The notes under the pieces were generated by a model. It ran no database searches. It was not told where the DNA came from and was given only the letters and a program-made list of their open reading frames with translations. From contig KL569134.1 of assembly GCA_000715635.1 (NCBI GenBank), forward strand, positions 79,001-84,871: DNA of 5,871 bases. Reading direction: 5' to 3'. This DNA is from Streptomyces violaceus. Lineage in GTDB: Bacteria > Actinomycetota > Actinomycetes > Streptomycetales > Streptomycetaceae. Made by a program: the position numbers and the translations under genes. This document shows, in pieces, positions 1-5,314 of the stretch (position 1 is its first letter; each line of letters begins with the position of its first letter).

Positions 1-1161
1 GGGCACCTCTTCGGCGGGTACGGCGAGCCGCAGGCCCGGAACGCCGTCGAGAAGCGCGTCGATCAGGAGTTCCGACTCCAGCCGGGCCAGCATGCCGCCC
101 GGGCAGTAGTGCGGGCCGAAACCGAAGGACACATGGGGGTTGGGGCTGCGCAGGAAGTCGATCGTCTCCGGGTCGGGGAAGACGTCGGGGTCGCGGTTCG
201 CGGCCAGGTACGACACGTAGATCGCGTCGCCCGCCCGGATCCGCACGCCCTTGATCTCCACGTCCTCCAGGGCGATCCGCGACAGGCCGACCGCGTTGCG
301 GTGGGGGATCCAGCGCAGCAGTTCGTCGATGGCCTGAGGGCGGATCTCCGGCTCGGCGCGCAGCCGGTCGGCCAGGTCGGGCCGGGTCAGCAGGACGTAG
401 AACATCTGGCCGCTGTTGTTGGTGACCGCCTCGCCGCCGATCTGGAGGAGCACCGCGAGTCCCACCCCTTCCTCCAGGGTGATCTCGCCGCGGCCCAGGG
501 CGGCACCGAGCAGGGATGCGACGTCCTCGCCCTTGCTGCCCTCGCGTACGCCGATCAGATCGGCGAAGTAGGAGCTCATCTCCTGCTTGGCCTTCTCGCT
601 GGCCTCGGCGCCGTGCGAGGAGGACAGGATCAGCTGGGTCCAGCTGTGCATGTCCTGCCGGTCGGCGGCCGGGACGCCCATCAGCTCGCAGATGACCGCG
701 ATGGGGAACGGGCTCAGCACGGCCGCCGTGAGGTCGGCGGGCGGGCCGTCCTGGAGCATCTCGTCGACCAGTTCCGCCAGCATGCGGCGGGACCGCTCGC
801 GCACCCGCTCCACCCCGCGCGCCGTGAACGCGGCGGCGACACTGCGGCGCAGCCGGGTGTGGTCCGGCGGGTCCAGGAAGCCGACCGCGCCACGGGCCGG
901 GATGAAGTGCGGTGCGAGCCGGGTGACCTGCCGGTCCATGACGGCCTCGCGGCTGAAGCGCGGGTCGTTGGTCACCATCCGCGTGTCGTCGTAGCGGGTG
1001 ACCAGCCAGGCCCAGCCCTCGCCGTTGGGCAGCTTGACCCGGGTGACCGGGCCCTCGTCCATCAGCTCCCGCAGGACCGGGTCGAAGTCCGCGCCGGACA
1101 GGTCGAGCGCGGGCCAGTTCCGGACCGGGGGCAGCGTTTCGGTGATCGTCTCTTCGCTCAT
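1..1161 (-). CDS. cyp158A2: Cytochrome P450 of the CYP158A2 type, flaviolin-coupling (3' end cut by window edge)
   Basis: Heme monooxygenase-fold enzyme that, in the characterised CYP158A2, oxidatively couples flaviolin into biflaviolin and triflaviolin pigments in the cytosol. The frame is open for 387 codons from the ATG at 1161 to base 1. CYP158A2 is about 404 aa, so roughly 17 C-terminal residues are missing. Visible landmarks are the PPDHTRLRR segment (about residues 98-106), the I-helix GGEAVTNN around 243-250, the K-helix ExxR at E280-R283, NRDP in the K'-region, and the heme-binding FGFGPHYCPGG loop with ligand Cys353. Residue 245 is Ala where most P450s have the conserved I-helix Thr; this is a known hallmark of CYP158A2. 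The start lies one base after the rppA stop, so the gene is probably translationally coupled. There is no good separate Shine-Dalgarno, only a weak GACGAG region upstream. The electron partners (ferredoxin and reductase) are not in the window. Confidence 0.93.
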   Translation of the reverse strand, partial: MSEETITETLPPVRNWPALDLSGADFDPVLRELMDEGPVTRVKLPNGEGWAWLVTRYDDTRMVTNDPRFSREAVMDRQVTRLAPHFIPARGAVGFLDPPDHTRLRRSVAAAFTARGVERVRERSRRMLAELVDEMLQDGPPADLTAAVLSPFPIAVICELMGVPAADRQDMHSWTQLILSSSHGAEASEKAKQEMSSYFADLIGVREGSKGEDVASLLGAALGRGEITLEEGVGLAVLLQIGGEAVTNNSGQMFYVLLTRPDLADRLRAEPEIRPQAIDELLRWIPHRNAVGLSRIALEDVEIKGVRIRAGDAIYVSYLAANRDPDVFPDPETIDFLRSPNPHVSFGFGPHYCPGGMLARLESELLIDALLDGVPGLRLAVPAEEVP

Positions 1162-1162
1162 C

Positions 1163-2224
1163 TCACATCGTCTCGTCCGCACGGTGCCAGCGGCCCACGG
1201 CCATCTCGGCGGTGATGCCGGGTCCGAACCCGGCGAGCAGCCCGCGTGCCCGGTGCTGGGCGCCGCCCTCCTCGAACAGCCGGCGCAGCGCGTCAAGGAC
1301 GACACCGCTGGCGATGTTGCCGTACTCGGTGAGCGTGGCCCGGCTGAAGCGGAAGGCGTGCGGGTCCACCTTCAGGAAGGTGCTGAGGTCGTCGAGTATT
1401 CGGGGACCGCCCGCGTGGACTATGTAGAAGTCCAGGTCGGAGGCGTCCCAGCCATGGTCTCCCGCCAGCTCCTTCAGCGCCGGGGCGAGCGGCTCCATGG
1501 TGGCCGGCACCCGCTTGTCGAGCAGGAAGTGGAAGCCCGTCGCCCGTACGTCGTACATGATCCACTCTTCGGTCTTCGGGATCAGGTACGAGCCGTTGCG
1601 CTCCAGGCTGATGCCCTCGCCGCCCCGGCCGCGGACCGCGGCGGCCGCGATACCGTCACCGAACAGGCCGTTGGACAGCAGCGAGCCGACACCGATGTCG
1701 GTGGGCTGGTAGCACAGCGAGCAGAACTCGCAGGCCACGATCAGCGCGTTGGCCTCGGGGTAGGCCGTGCAGAAGTCGTGGGCCCGGTTGATCGCCGCCC
1801 CGCCGGCCGCGCAGCCCAGCTGGGCTATGGGCAGTTGCCGGGTGGTCGGATCGAAGCCCATCTCGTTGATCAGCCAGGCCGTGAGCGAGGGCATCATGAA
1901 GCCCGTGCACGACACGTAGATGATCACGTCCACGTCGGTGGTGAGCAGCTCGGCGTGGTCGAGGGCCTGCTGGATGACCGCGGGCACCCGCGCCTTCGCC
2001 TCGGCCTCGTACAGCTTGTTGCGCTCCTCGAACCCCGGGTGTTTCAGGGTCTCCTCGATGGGCTGGACGATGTGCCGCGTGCGCACACCGGTGTTCTCTA
2101 TCAGCCTGAGGGCCAGCGGCAGTTGGGGGTGATCGGCGTGGCGCTCACGCGCCAGCTCAAGCGTCTCCTCCATCGTGATCACGTGCTCTGGAACGGACAC
2201 CGAGGGTCTGCACAAAGTCGCCAT
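1163..2224 (-). CDS. rppA: Type III polyketide synthase RppA (1,3,6,8-tetrahydroxynaphthalene synthase)
   Basis: Homodimeric cytosolic chalcone-synthase-like enzyme. It condenses five malonyl-CoA to 1,3,6,8-tetrahydroxynaphthalene, the precursor of flaviolin and melanin-like pigments. The 353-aa product carries the full catalytic triad at canonical numbering: Cys138 (in QLGCAAGG), His270 (in FYIVHAGG) and Asn303 (in EYGNIAS). It also has Tyr224, reported to matter for malonyl starter use, Cys106 of the THN-synthase active site (YVSCTGFMMPS), and the C-terminal GFGPGITAE loop. The N-terminus MATLCRP matches known RppA proteins, which supports the ATG at 2224; a modest GCAGG lies 8 bases upstream. 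The length is at the short end for the family (S. griseus RppA is about 372 aa) because the variable C-terminal tail is short. The stop is followed after one base by the P450 start, so the two form an operon. The upstream spacer carries tandem repeats that may be operators. Confidence 0.96.
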   Translation of the reverse strand: MATLCRPSVSVPEHVITMEETLELARERHADHPQLPLALRLIENTGVRTRHIVQPIEETLKHPGFEERNKLYEAEAKARVPAVIQQALDHAELLTTDVDVIIYVSCTGFMMPSLTAWLINEMGFDPTTRQLPIAQLGCAAGGAAINRAHDFCTAYPEANALIVACEFCSLCYQPTDIGVGSLLSNGLFGDGIAAAAVRGRGGEGISLERNGSYLIPKTEEWIMYDVRATGFHFLLDKRVPATMEPLAPALKELAGDHGWDASDLDFYIVHAGGPRILDDLSTFLKVDPHAFRFSRATLTEYGNIASGVVLDALRRLFEEGGAQHRARGLLAGFGPGITAEMAVGRWHRADETM

Positions 2225-2238
2225 GAACCGTGCCTGCT

Positions 2239-2269
2239 TTCGCCTCCCGGGAGACCCTTCGCCTCCCGG
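2239..2269 (-). repeat. 12-bp direct repeat and potential hairpin in the rppA leader
   Basis: The 12-mer TTCGCCTCCCGG occurs at 2239-2250 and again at 2258-2269, reading CCGGGAGGCGAA on the rppA strand. The segment 2247-2253 (ccgggag) is complementary to 2263-2269 (ctcccgg), so an rppA transcript starting upstream of 2269 could form a 7-bp stem with a 9-base loop ending about 22 bases before the ATG. The same arm is also part of a 10-bp palindrome CTCCCGGGAG at 2244-2253, offering an alternative pairing. Each repeat contains GGGAGG, an anti-16S-like sequence too far from the start to act as the main ribosome site. The repeat is directly visible; any regulatory role is inference. Confidence 0.5.
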
Positions 2270-2303
2270 TCAGAAGGTGGTTCACCTCAGAAGGTGGTCC
2301 ACC
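2270..2303. promoter_or_regulatory. Tandem 17-bp repeat with palindromic core, putative operator
   Basis: Two abutting copies of TCAGAAGGTGGTYCACC occupy 2270-2286 and 2287-2303 and differ at one base (T at 2282, C at 2299). Each copy contains a dyad. The first has AGGTG-gtt-CACCT (2275-2287). The second is GGTGG-t-CCACC (2293-2303), perfect around its centre. The pair lies 46-79 bp upstream of the rppA start and about 110 bp upstream of the divergent tenA-like start, where an operator for rppA or for both genes would be expected. I do not recognise the motif as the site of a named regulator, and no regulator gene lies in the window. Function is inference from arrangement and position. Confidence 0.5.
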
Positions 2304-2402
2304 CACGATCACCCGGTGGGGCGTCGAGTTCGCGCCGGACTACGCCATCTCGGGGACGCCGTGCCAGGCTCGGGGCAGACCCGTCCCGACACCCCCACCG
2401 AC

Positions 2403-2407
2403 GGAGG
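2403..2407 (+). promoter_or_regulatory. Ribosome binding site deciding the start of the tenA-like gene
   Basis: GGAGG lies five bases before the ATG at 2413. The reading frame is open back to 2230, but the upstream part lies in the repeat-containing spacer and has no comparable ribosome site. The family N-terminus also fits the ATG at 2413. Confidence 0.75.
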
Positions 2408-2412
2408 ACGCG

Positions 2413-3081
2413 ATGACGCGCACGGCCCGGGACCTGCTGCGGACGACCACCACCCGACTCGCCCCGGACCCGCGGTCCAACCCCTTGGTCCCCCGGATCG
2501 CCCACGGCACGGCCCCCGGCACCACCCTCGCCGCCCTTGCCCTGGAACAGTCCTGGGTGATCCCCGCGGACCGCCGCGCGTTCCTCCATCTGGCCGAACG
2601 TTCCCTCGTCACCGCCCCCGAGGCCGCGGCCTTCTTCCGGAGCCTCGCGGAGGGCGAGGCGCTGGCGGAAGAACTGTTGCCCTCACTCGCGCAGGCGTGC
2701 GGCGTGGACGAGGCGACGGCTGCGTCGTACGAGCCCCTCGCCGGCTGCCAGACCTACCCCGCGTACGTCGCCTGGCTGTCCCTCAACGGCTCACCGGCGG
2801 ATGTCGTCCTGGCCCTGACGGCCAACTTCTCCGCATGGGGCGGCTATTGCGCGACGATCACCAAGGCCCTGCGGGTCCACTACGGCTTCACGGACGAGGC
2901 CTGCGCGTTCTTCGACTTCTTCGCGGAGCCGTCACCGGAGCTGGATCGGGCGGCGACGGCGGCGGTTCAGGCGGGGCTGGACGCCGGGCAACTGAACGAG
3001 TCCGTGGCAGCTGGATACGGCCGCTTGCTCCAGCACTACGAGGCGATGTTCTGGTCCACGCTCGGGGATCTGCCCTCTTAG
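2413..3081 (+). CDS. TenA/THI-4-like (heme-oxygenase-fold) protein of unknown function
   Basis: A 222-aa, mostly alpha-helical, soluble protein of the TenA/THI-4/PqqC superfamily, often labelled in Streptomyces as a TenA-family transcriptional regulator, although no DNA-binding domain is visible. Family-like landmarks are an N-terminal helix (NPLVPRIA, 23-30), GCQTYPAYVAWL (111-122), FSAWGGYCATI (139-149) and the C-terminal helix YEAMFW (209-214), whose Glu210 matches the position of the TenA active-site Glu before FW. The catalytic Cys of classical aminopyrimidine aminohydrolase TenA (in an LPCYW-like motif) appears absent: the matching segment reads TANFSAWGG, and Cys112 and Cys146 lie elsewhere. 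Thiaminase II activity is therefore doubtful. The His/Asp ligands of heme-oxygenase-like diiron oxygenases are also not obvious. The gene is divergent from rppA across a 188-bp spacer with operator-like repeats, so shared control is possible. The start is set by GGAGG at 2403-2407. Family assignment is fairly sure; function is unknown. Confidence 0.8.
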   Translation: MTRTARDLLRTTTTRLAPDPRSNPLVPRIAHGTAPGTTLAALALEQSWVIPADRRAFLHLAERSLVTAPEAAAFFRSLAEGEALAEELLPSLAQACGVDEATAASYEPLAGCQTYPAYVAWLSLNGSPADVVLALTANFSAWGGYCATITKALRVHYGFTDEACAFFDFFAEPSPELDRAATAAVQAGLDAGQLNESVAAGYGRLLQHYEAMFWSTLGDLPS

Positions 3082-3126
3082 GGGCGCGGGGAACTGCGCG
3101 ATCAACCCCCACGCACCCGCAGCCGC
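3081..3126. repeat. Recurrent Streptomyces intergenic element, likely bidirectional terminator
   Basis: The G-rich block GGGGCGCGGGGAACTGCGCG (3081-3100), followed by a C-rich block and CACCCGCAGCCG, sits immediately at the stop of the tenA-like gene and before the convergent DUF6213-like stop. From memory, close variants of this string occur at many gene ends across Streptomyces genomes. It can fold: GGGG (3081-3084) with the C-run at 3106-3110, and CGCG (3085-3088) with CGCG (3097-3100) around an 8-base loop, with ATCAA bulged. No T-tract follows. The position between convergent genes supports a terminator role, which is inferred. The repetitive character is recalled and was not computed here. 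Confidence 0.55.
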
Positions 3127-3131
3127 CCAGC

Positions 3132-3368
3132 TCAGGTCCCACCCCCACTGCTGTGCGCGATACAAGCCACATCAATCCGATCGGCCAACTTCGCAAGCTC
3201 AATCGTCAACGCCGCAACCGTGTCATCGTCGAGCCCCGACTCCCCGGCCTCCACCAGCCGCACCCACCGACCCCCCAACGTCCGCAACAGCTTGCTGACA
3301 TCCGCCGCAGCCACCTGCAAGGTCCCGTGGTCGTCGACGATCAACGGCAGAGTCACTTCGCGGTTCAC
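3132..3368 (-). CDS. Small conserved Streptomyces protein, DUF6213-like
   Basis: A 78-aa protein starting (V/M)NREVTLPLIVDDHG and ending ACIAHSSGGGT, without signal peptide or membrane segment. I recognise it as resembling the small DUF6213 proteins common in Streptomyces; no function is known. The body is a beta-like N-terminus (EVTLPLIVDDHGTLQV) followed by two helix-like stretches, residues 21-32 (AADVSKLLRTLG) and 48-66 (DDTVAALTIELAKLADRID). This could be a small alpha/beta fold. The start is uncertain. The GTG at 3368 gives the family-like N-terminus but lacks a clear ribosome site. A GTG at 3401 and an ATG at 3458 are in frame but overlap the dehydrogenase gene by 8 and 65 bases. It lies 25 bp downstream of the dehydrogenase on the same strand, so co-transcription is likely, and it converges with the tenA-like gene. 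Confidence 0.75.
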   Translation of the reverse strand: MNREVTLPLIVDDHGTLQVAAADVSKLLRTLGGRWVRLVEAGESGLDDDTVAALTIELAKLADRIDVACIAHSSGGGT

Positions 3369-3393
3369 AGACGGGATCGTAGCCCCGCAAGAC

Positions 3394-4779
3394 TCACGCA
3401 CCGTGCCAAACAGTCGTGATGTTGCAGAACTCCCGGATTCCGTGCCCGGACAGCTCACGGCCGTACCCGGACCGCTTCACCCCGCCGAACGGGAAACCCG
3501 GATGGGAGGCCGTCATCCCGTTGAAGAACACACCGCCCGCCTCCAGATCCCGTACGAACCGGTCCACCTCCGCCTCGTCCCGCGTCCACACGTTCGAACT
3601 CAGCCCGAAGGGCGAGTCGTTCGCGATCAGGACGGCCTCGTCGAGGCCGTCCGCCCGGTACAGCGTGGCGACCGGACCGAACGCCTCCTCCCGGTGGATG
3701 CGCATCTCGCGGGTGATGCCGGCGAGGATCGTCGGCGCGTAGTACCAGCCGGGCCCCTCGGGCCGTTCGCCACCGCACAGCACCTCCGCACCGCCGCGCA
3801 CCGCGTCGTCGACCAGTTCCTCCACATCGCGCAGTCCCTGCTCGCTGGAGAGCGGCCCGACGTCGGTGTCCTCGGCCATGGGGTCGCCGACCTTCAGCGC
3901 CCTCATGCCCTCGGCGAAACGCTCGGCGAAGGCGTCGTAGACATCCGTGTGCACGATGAACCGCTTCGCGGCGATACAGGACTGCCCGGTGTTCTGCACC
4001 CGCGCGGTCACCGCCACCTTCGCCGCCCGGTCGATGTCGGCGGAGGGCATGACGACGAACGGGTCGCTGCCGCCCAGCTCCAGCACGGTCTTCTTGACCA
4101 TCTCCCCGGCGGTGGAGGCGACCGCGCGGCCCGCGGGCTCGCTGCCGGTGAGGGTGGCCGCCCTGACCCGCTCGTCGCGCAGGATCTCGTCGACCGCGCC
4201 GGACCCGATCAGCAGGGTCTGGAAACAGCCCTCGGTGAAGCCCGCCCGGTGGAACAGGTCCTCCAGGTAGAGGGCGGTCTGCGGGACGTTCGAGGCATGC
4301 TTGAGCAGGCCCACGTTCCCCGCCATCAGCGCGGGCGCGGCGAAGCGGATCACCTGCCACAGCGGGAAGTTCCACGGCATCACCGCCAGCACCGGACCCA
4401 GTGGCCGGTAGCGCACGCGTACGCGTGAGGCGCCCGAGTCCTTCACATCGGTGTCGGCGGGCTCCTCGTCGGCGAGCAGTTCCTCGGCGTGCTCGGCGTA
4501 CCAGCGCATCGCCTTGGCGCACTTCGCGGCCTCGGCCCGGGCCTGCTGGATCGGCTTGCCCATCTCGGTGGTCATCACGCGGGCGATGTCCTGCTGATCC
4601 TCCTCGAGGAGGTCGGCGGCCTGGTTCAGCAGCCGGGCGCGCTCGTCGAACGTCGTCGTCCGGTACGTGCGGAACGTGGCCTGCGCGAGCTGGAGCCGGC
4701 GCTCGATCTCCTCCTGGCCCATGGCCTGGTACGTCTTGAGCGTCTCGCCGTTCGCCGGGTTCACCGTTGCGATGGGCAT
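3394..4779 (-). CDS. Aldehyde dehydrogenase, probable succinate-semialdehyde dehydrogenase (Sad/YneI type)
   Basis: Cytosolic NAD(P)-dependent aldehyde dehydrogenase of 461 aa, probably oxidising succinate semialdehyde to succinate at the end of GABA or related amine catabolism. Complete catalytic set: Asn137 in MPWNFPLW, Lys160 in LLKHASNVP (cofactor ribose), the TGSEPAG turn (211-217), general base Glu234 in LELGGSDPF, nucleophile Cys268 in NTGQSCIAAKRF, and Glu365 of EEAFGP. Length (E. coli Sad is 462 aa, GabD about 480) and the C-terminal GRELSGHGIREFCNI segment point to the Sad/YneI branch rather than GabD. The substrate is inferred from family. The ATG at 4779 has an excellent GGAGGT five bases upstream (4785-4790). 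It lies 76 bp after the NUDIX gene, separated by a strong hairpin, so it may have its own promoter in the remaining 36 bp or depend on readthrough. Confidence 0.92.
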   Translation of the reverse strand: MPIATVNPANGETLKTYQAMGQEEIERRLQLAQATFRTYRTTTFDERARLLNQAADLLEEDQQDIARVMTTEMGKPIQQARAEAAKCAKAMRWYAEHAEELLADEEPADTDVKDSGASRVRVRYRPLGPVLAVMPWNFPLWQVIRFAAPALMAGNVGLLKHASNVPQTALYLEDLFHRAGFTEGCFQTLLIGSGAVDEILRDERVRAATLTGSEPAGRAVASTAGEMVKKTVLELGGSDPFVVMPSADIDRAAKVAVTARVQNTGQSCIAAKRFIVHTDVYDAFAERFAEGMRALKVGDPMAEDTDVGPLSSEQGLRDVEELVDDAVRGGAEVLCGGERPEGPGWYYAPTILAGITREMRIHREEAFGPVATLYRADGLDEAVLIANDSPFGLSSNVWTRDEAEVDRFVRDLEAGGVFFNGMTASHPGFPFGGVKRSGYGRELSGHGIREFCNITTVWHGA

Positions 4780-4815
4780 GGCTGACCTCCCTCGGAGCGG
4801 GCTGTGTCTCGACCT

Positions 4816-4847
4816 TCCCGCGCGGCGGAGGGGACCGCAACGCGGGA
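4816..4847 (-). terminator. Strong two-tiered hairpin after the lig-NUDIX pair
   Basis: The outer arms tcccgcg (4816-4822) and cgcggga (4841-4847) form 7 bp. A 2x2 internal loop (CG/AA on the plus strand) leads to inner arms gcgg (4825-4828) and ccgc (4835-4838), closing a 6-base loop. It begins 8 bases after the NUDIX stop on the transcribed strand. No T-tract follows, as is common for Streptomyces hairpin terminators. It lies in the 5' region of the dehydrogenase gene, so it could instead be an mRNA-stabilising or attenuating leader structure. Confidence 0.6.
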
Positions 4848-4855
4848 GCGTCTCC

Positions 4856-5314
4856 TCAGGGCGAGTGCTCCGCCAGGCGGTCGAGAAACGCCGCCTGCGC
4901 CTTGACGATCACCTCGCGGCCCCGGTCGAGGCCGAACCACGCCACCCGGTCCAGCTCGGGAAACTCCTGGAGCTGTCCCGAGCGGGGTGGCCACTCCATG
5001 CGGAACGTGCCCGGCGCGATCGTCGCCGGGTCCAGGTCCGCCTCGATCGCCCAGGCCGTGACGATCTTGCCGTTGGTCTGCCGGACCTCACCCAGCGCGA
5101 CGGCCTCGCCGTCGGGCGGCGGCAGCCCCAGTTCCTCCTCGAACTCGCGGCGGGCGGCCGCCCAGGCGGACTCGTCCGGCTCGTACTCGCCCTTCGGGAT
5201 GGTCCACGCGCCCGCGTCGCGCCGGGAGAAGAAGGGGCCGCCCATGTGGCCGAGCAGCACTTCGAGGCCGTTGCCGGTGGGGCGGAAGAGCAGCAGGCCG
5301 GCGCTGCGCTTCAC
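4856..5314 (-). CDS. NUDIX hydrolase (COG4119-like NTP pyrophosphohydrolase)
   Basis: A 152-aa cytosolic NUDIX enzyme, expected to hydrolyse a nucleoside diphosphate linked to another moiety using Mg2+ or Mn2+. A perfect NUDIX box GX5EX7REUXEEXGU spans residues 42-64 (G42, E48, R56-E57, E60-E61, G63). The N-terminus [10 protein letters not shown], the [11 protein letters not shown] lead-in and the [10 protein letters not shown] segment near residues 104-112 resemble the COG4119 group of predicted NTP pyrophosphohydrolases, whose substrate is not established. The GTG start at 5314 is chosen because GGAGGTGA (5319-5326) stands four bases before it and because GTGA forms a 4-bp overlap with the ligase stop. 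The frame extends further upstream to 5665 but only as a shadow of the ligase. The tight coupling to a DNA ligase suggests a role in DNA repair or nucleotide clean-up (inference). Confidence 0.9.
   Translation of the reverse strand: MKRSAGLLLFRPTGNGLEVLLGHMGGPFFSRRDAGAWTIPKGEYEPDESAWAAARREFEEELGLPPPDGEAVALGEVRQTNGKIVTAWAIEADLDPATIAPGTFRMEWPPRSGQLQEFPELDRVAWFGLDRGREVIVKAQAAFLDRLAEHSP

Noticed and set aside
109..1215. Long plus-strand open frame opposite the P450
   Set aside because: Arg/Gly/Ala/His-rich translation with no recognisable motif; it mirrors the GC-biased third positions of a clearly identified P450 gene on the other strand.
2270..2303. Tandem repeat as a CRISPR array or transposon end
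   Set aside because: Two abutting 17-bp units have no spacers, no target duplication and no transposase nearby; a regulatory site is more likely.
2230..2412. N-terminal extension of the tenA-like protein back to 2230
   Set aside because: It would be translated through the repeat region, has no family resemblance, and the ATG at 2413 has a good GGAGG.
2225..2412. Sigma-type -10/-35 promoters in the divergent spacer
   Set aside because: No pair of hexamers with acceptable match and spacing stood out on either strand, so none is reported.
998..2416. 472-codon plus-strand open frame opposite rppA
   Set aside because: Antisense shadow of rppA, where all catalytic residues are in place; the translation has low complexity.
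3078..3080. TTA triplet as a possible bldA-dependent codon
   Set aside because: It is out of frame, spanning the last Ser codon and the TAG stop of the tenA-like gene.
3220..4428. 402-codon plus-strand open frame opposite the aldehyde dehydrogenase
   Set aside because: Shadow of the dehydrogenase gene; the composition is typical of the complement of high-GC coding DNA.
3455..4840. 461-codon minus-strand frame overlapping the dehydrogenase in another frame
   Set aside because: Arg/Gly/Pro-rich out-of-frame translation; the dehydrogenase frame carries all family motifs and an ideal ribosome site.
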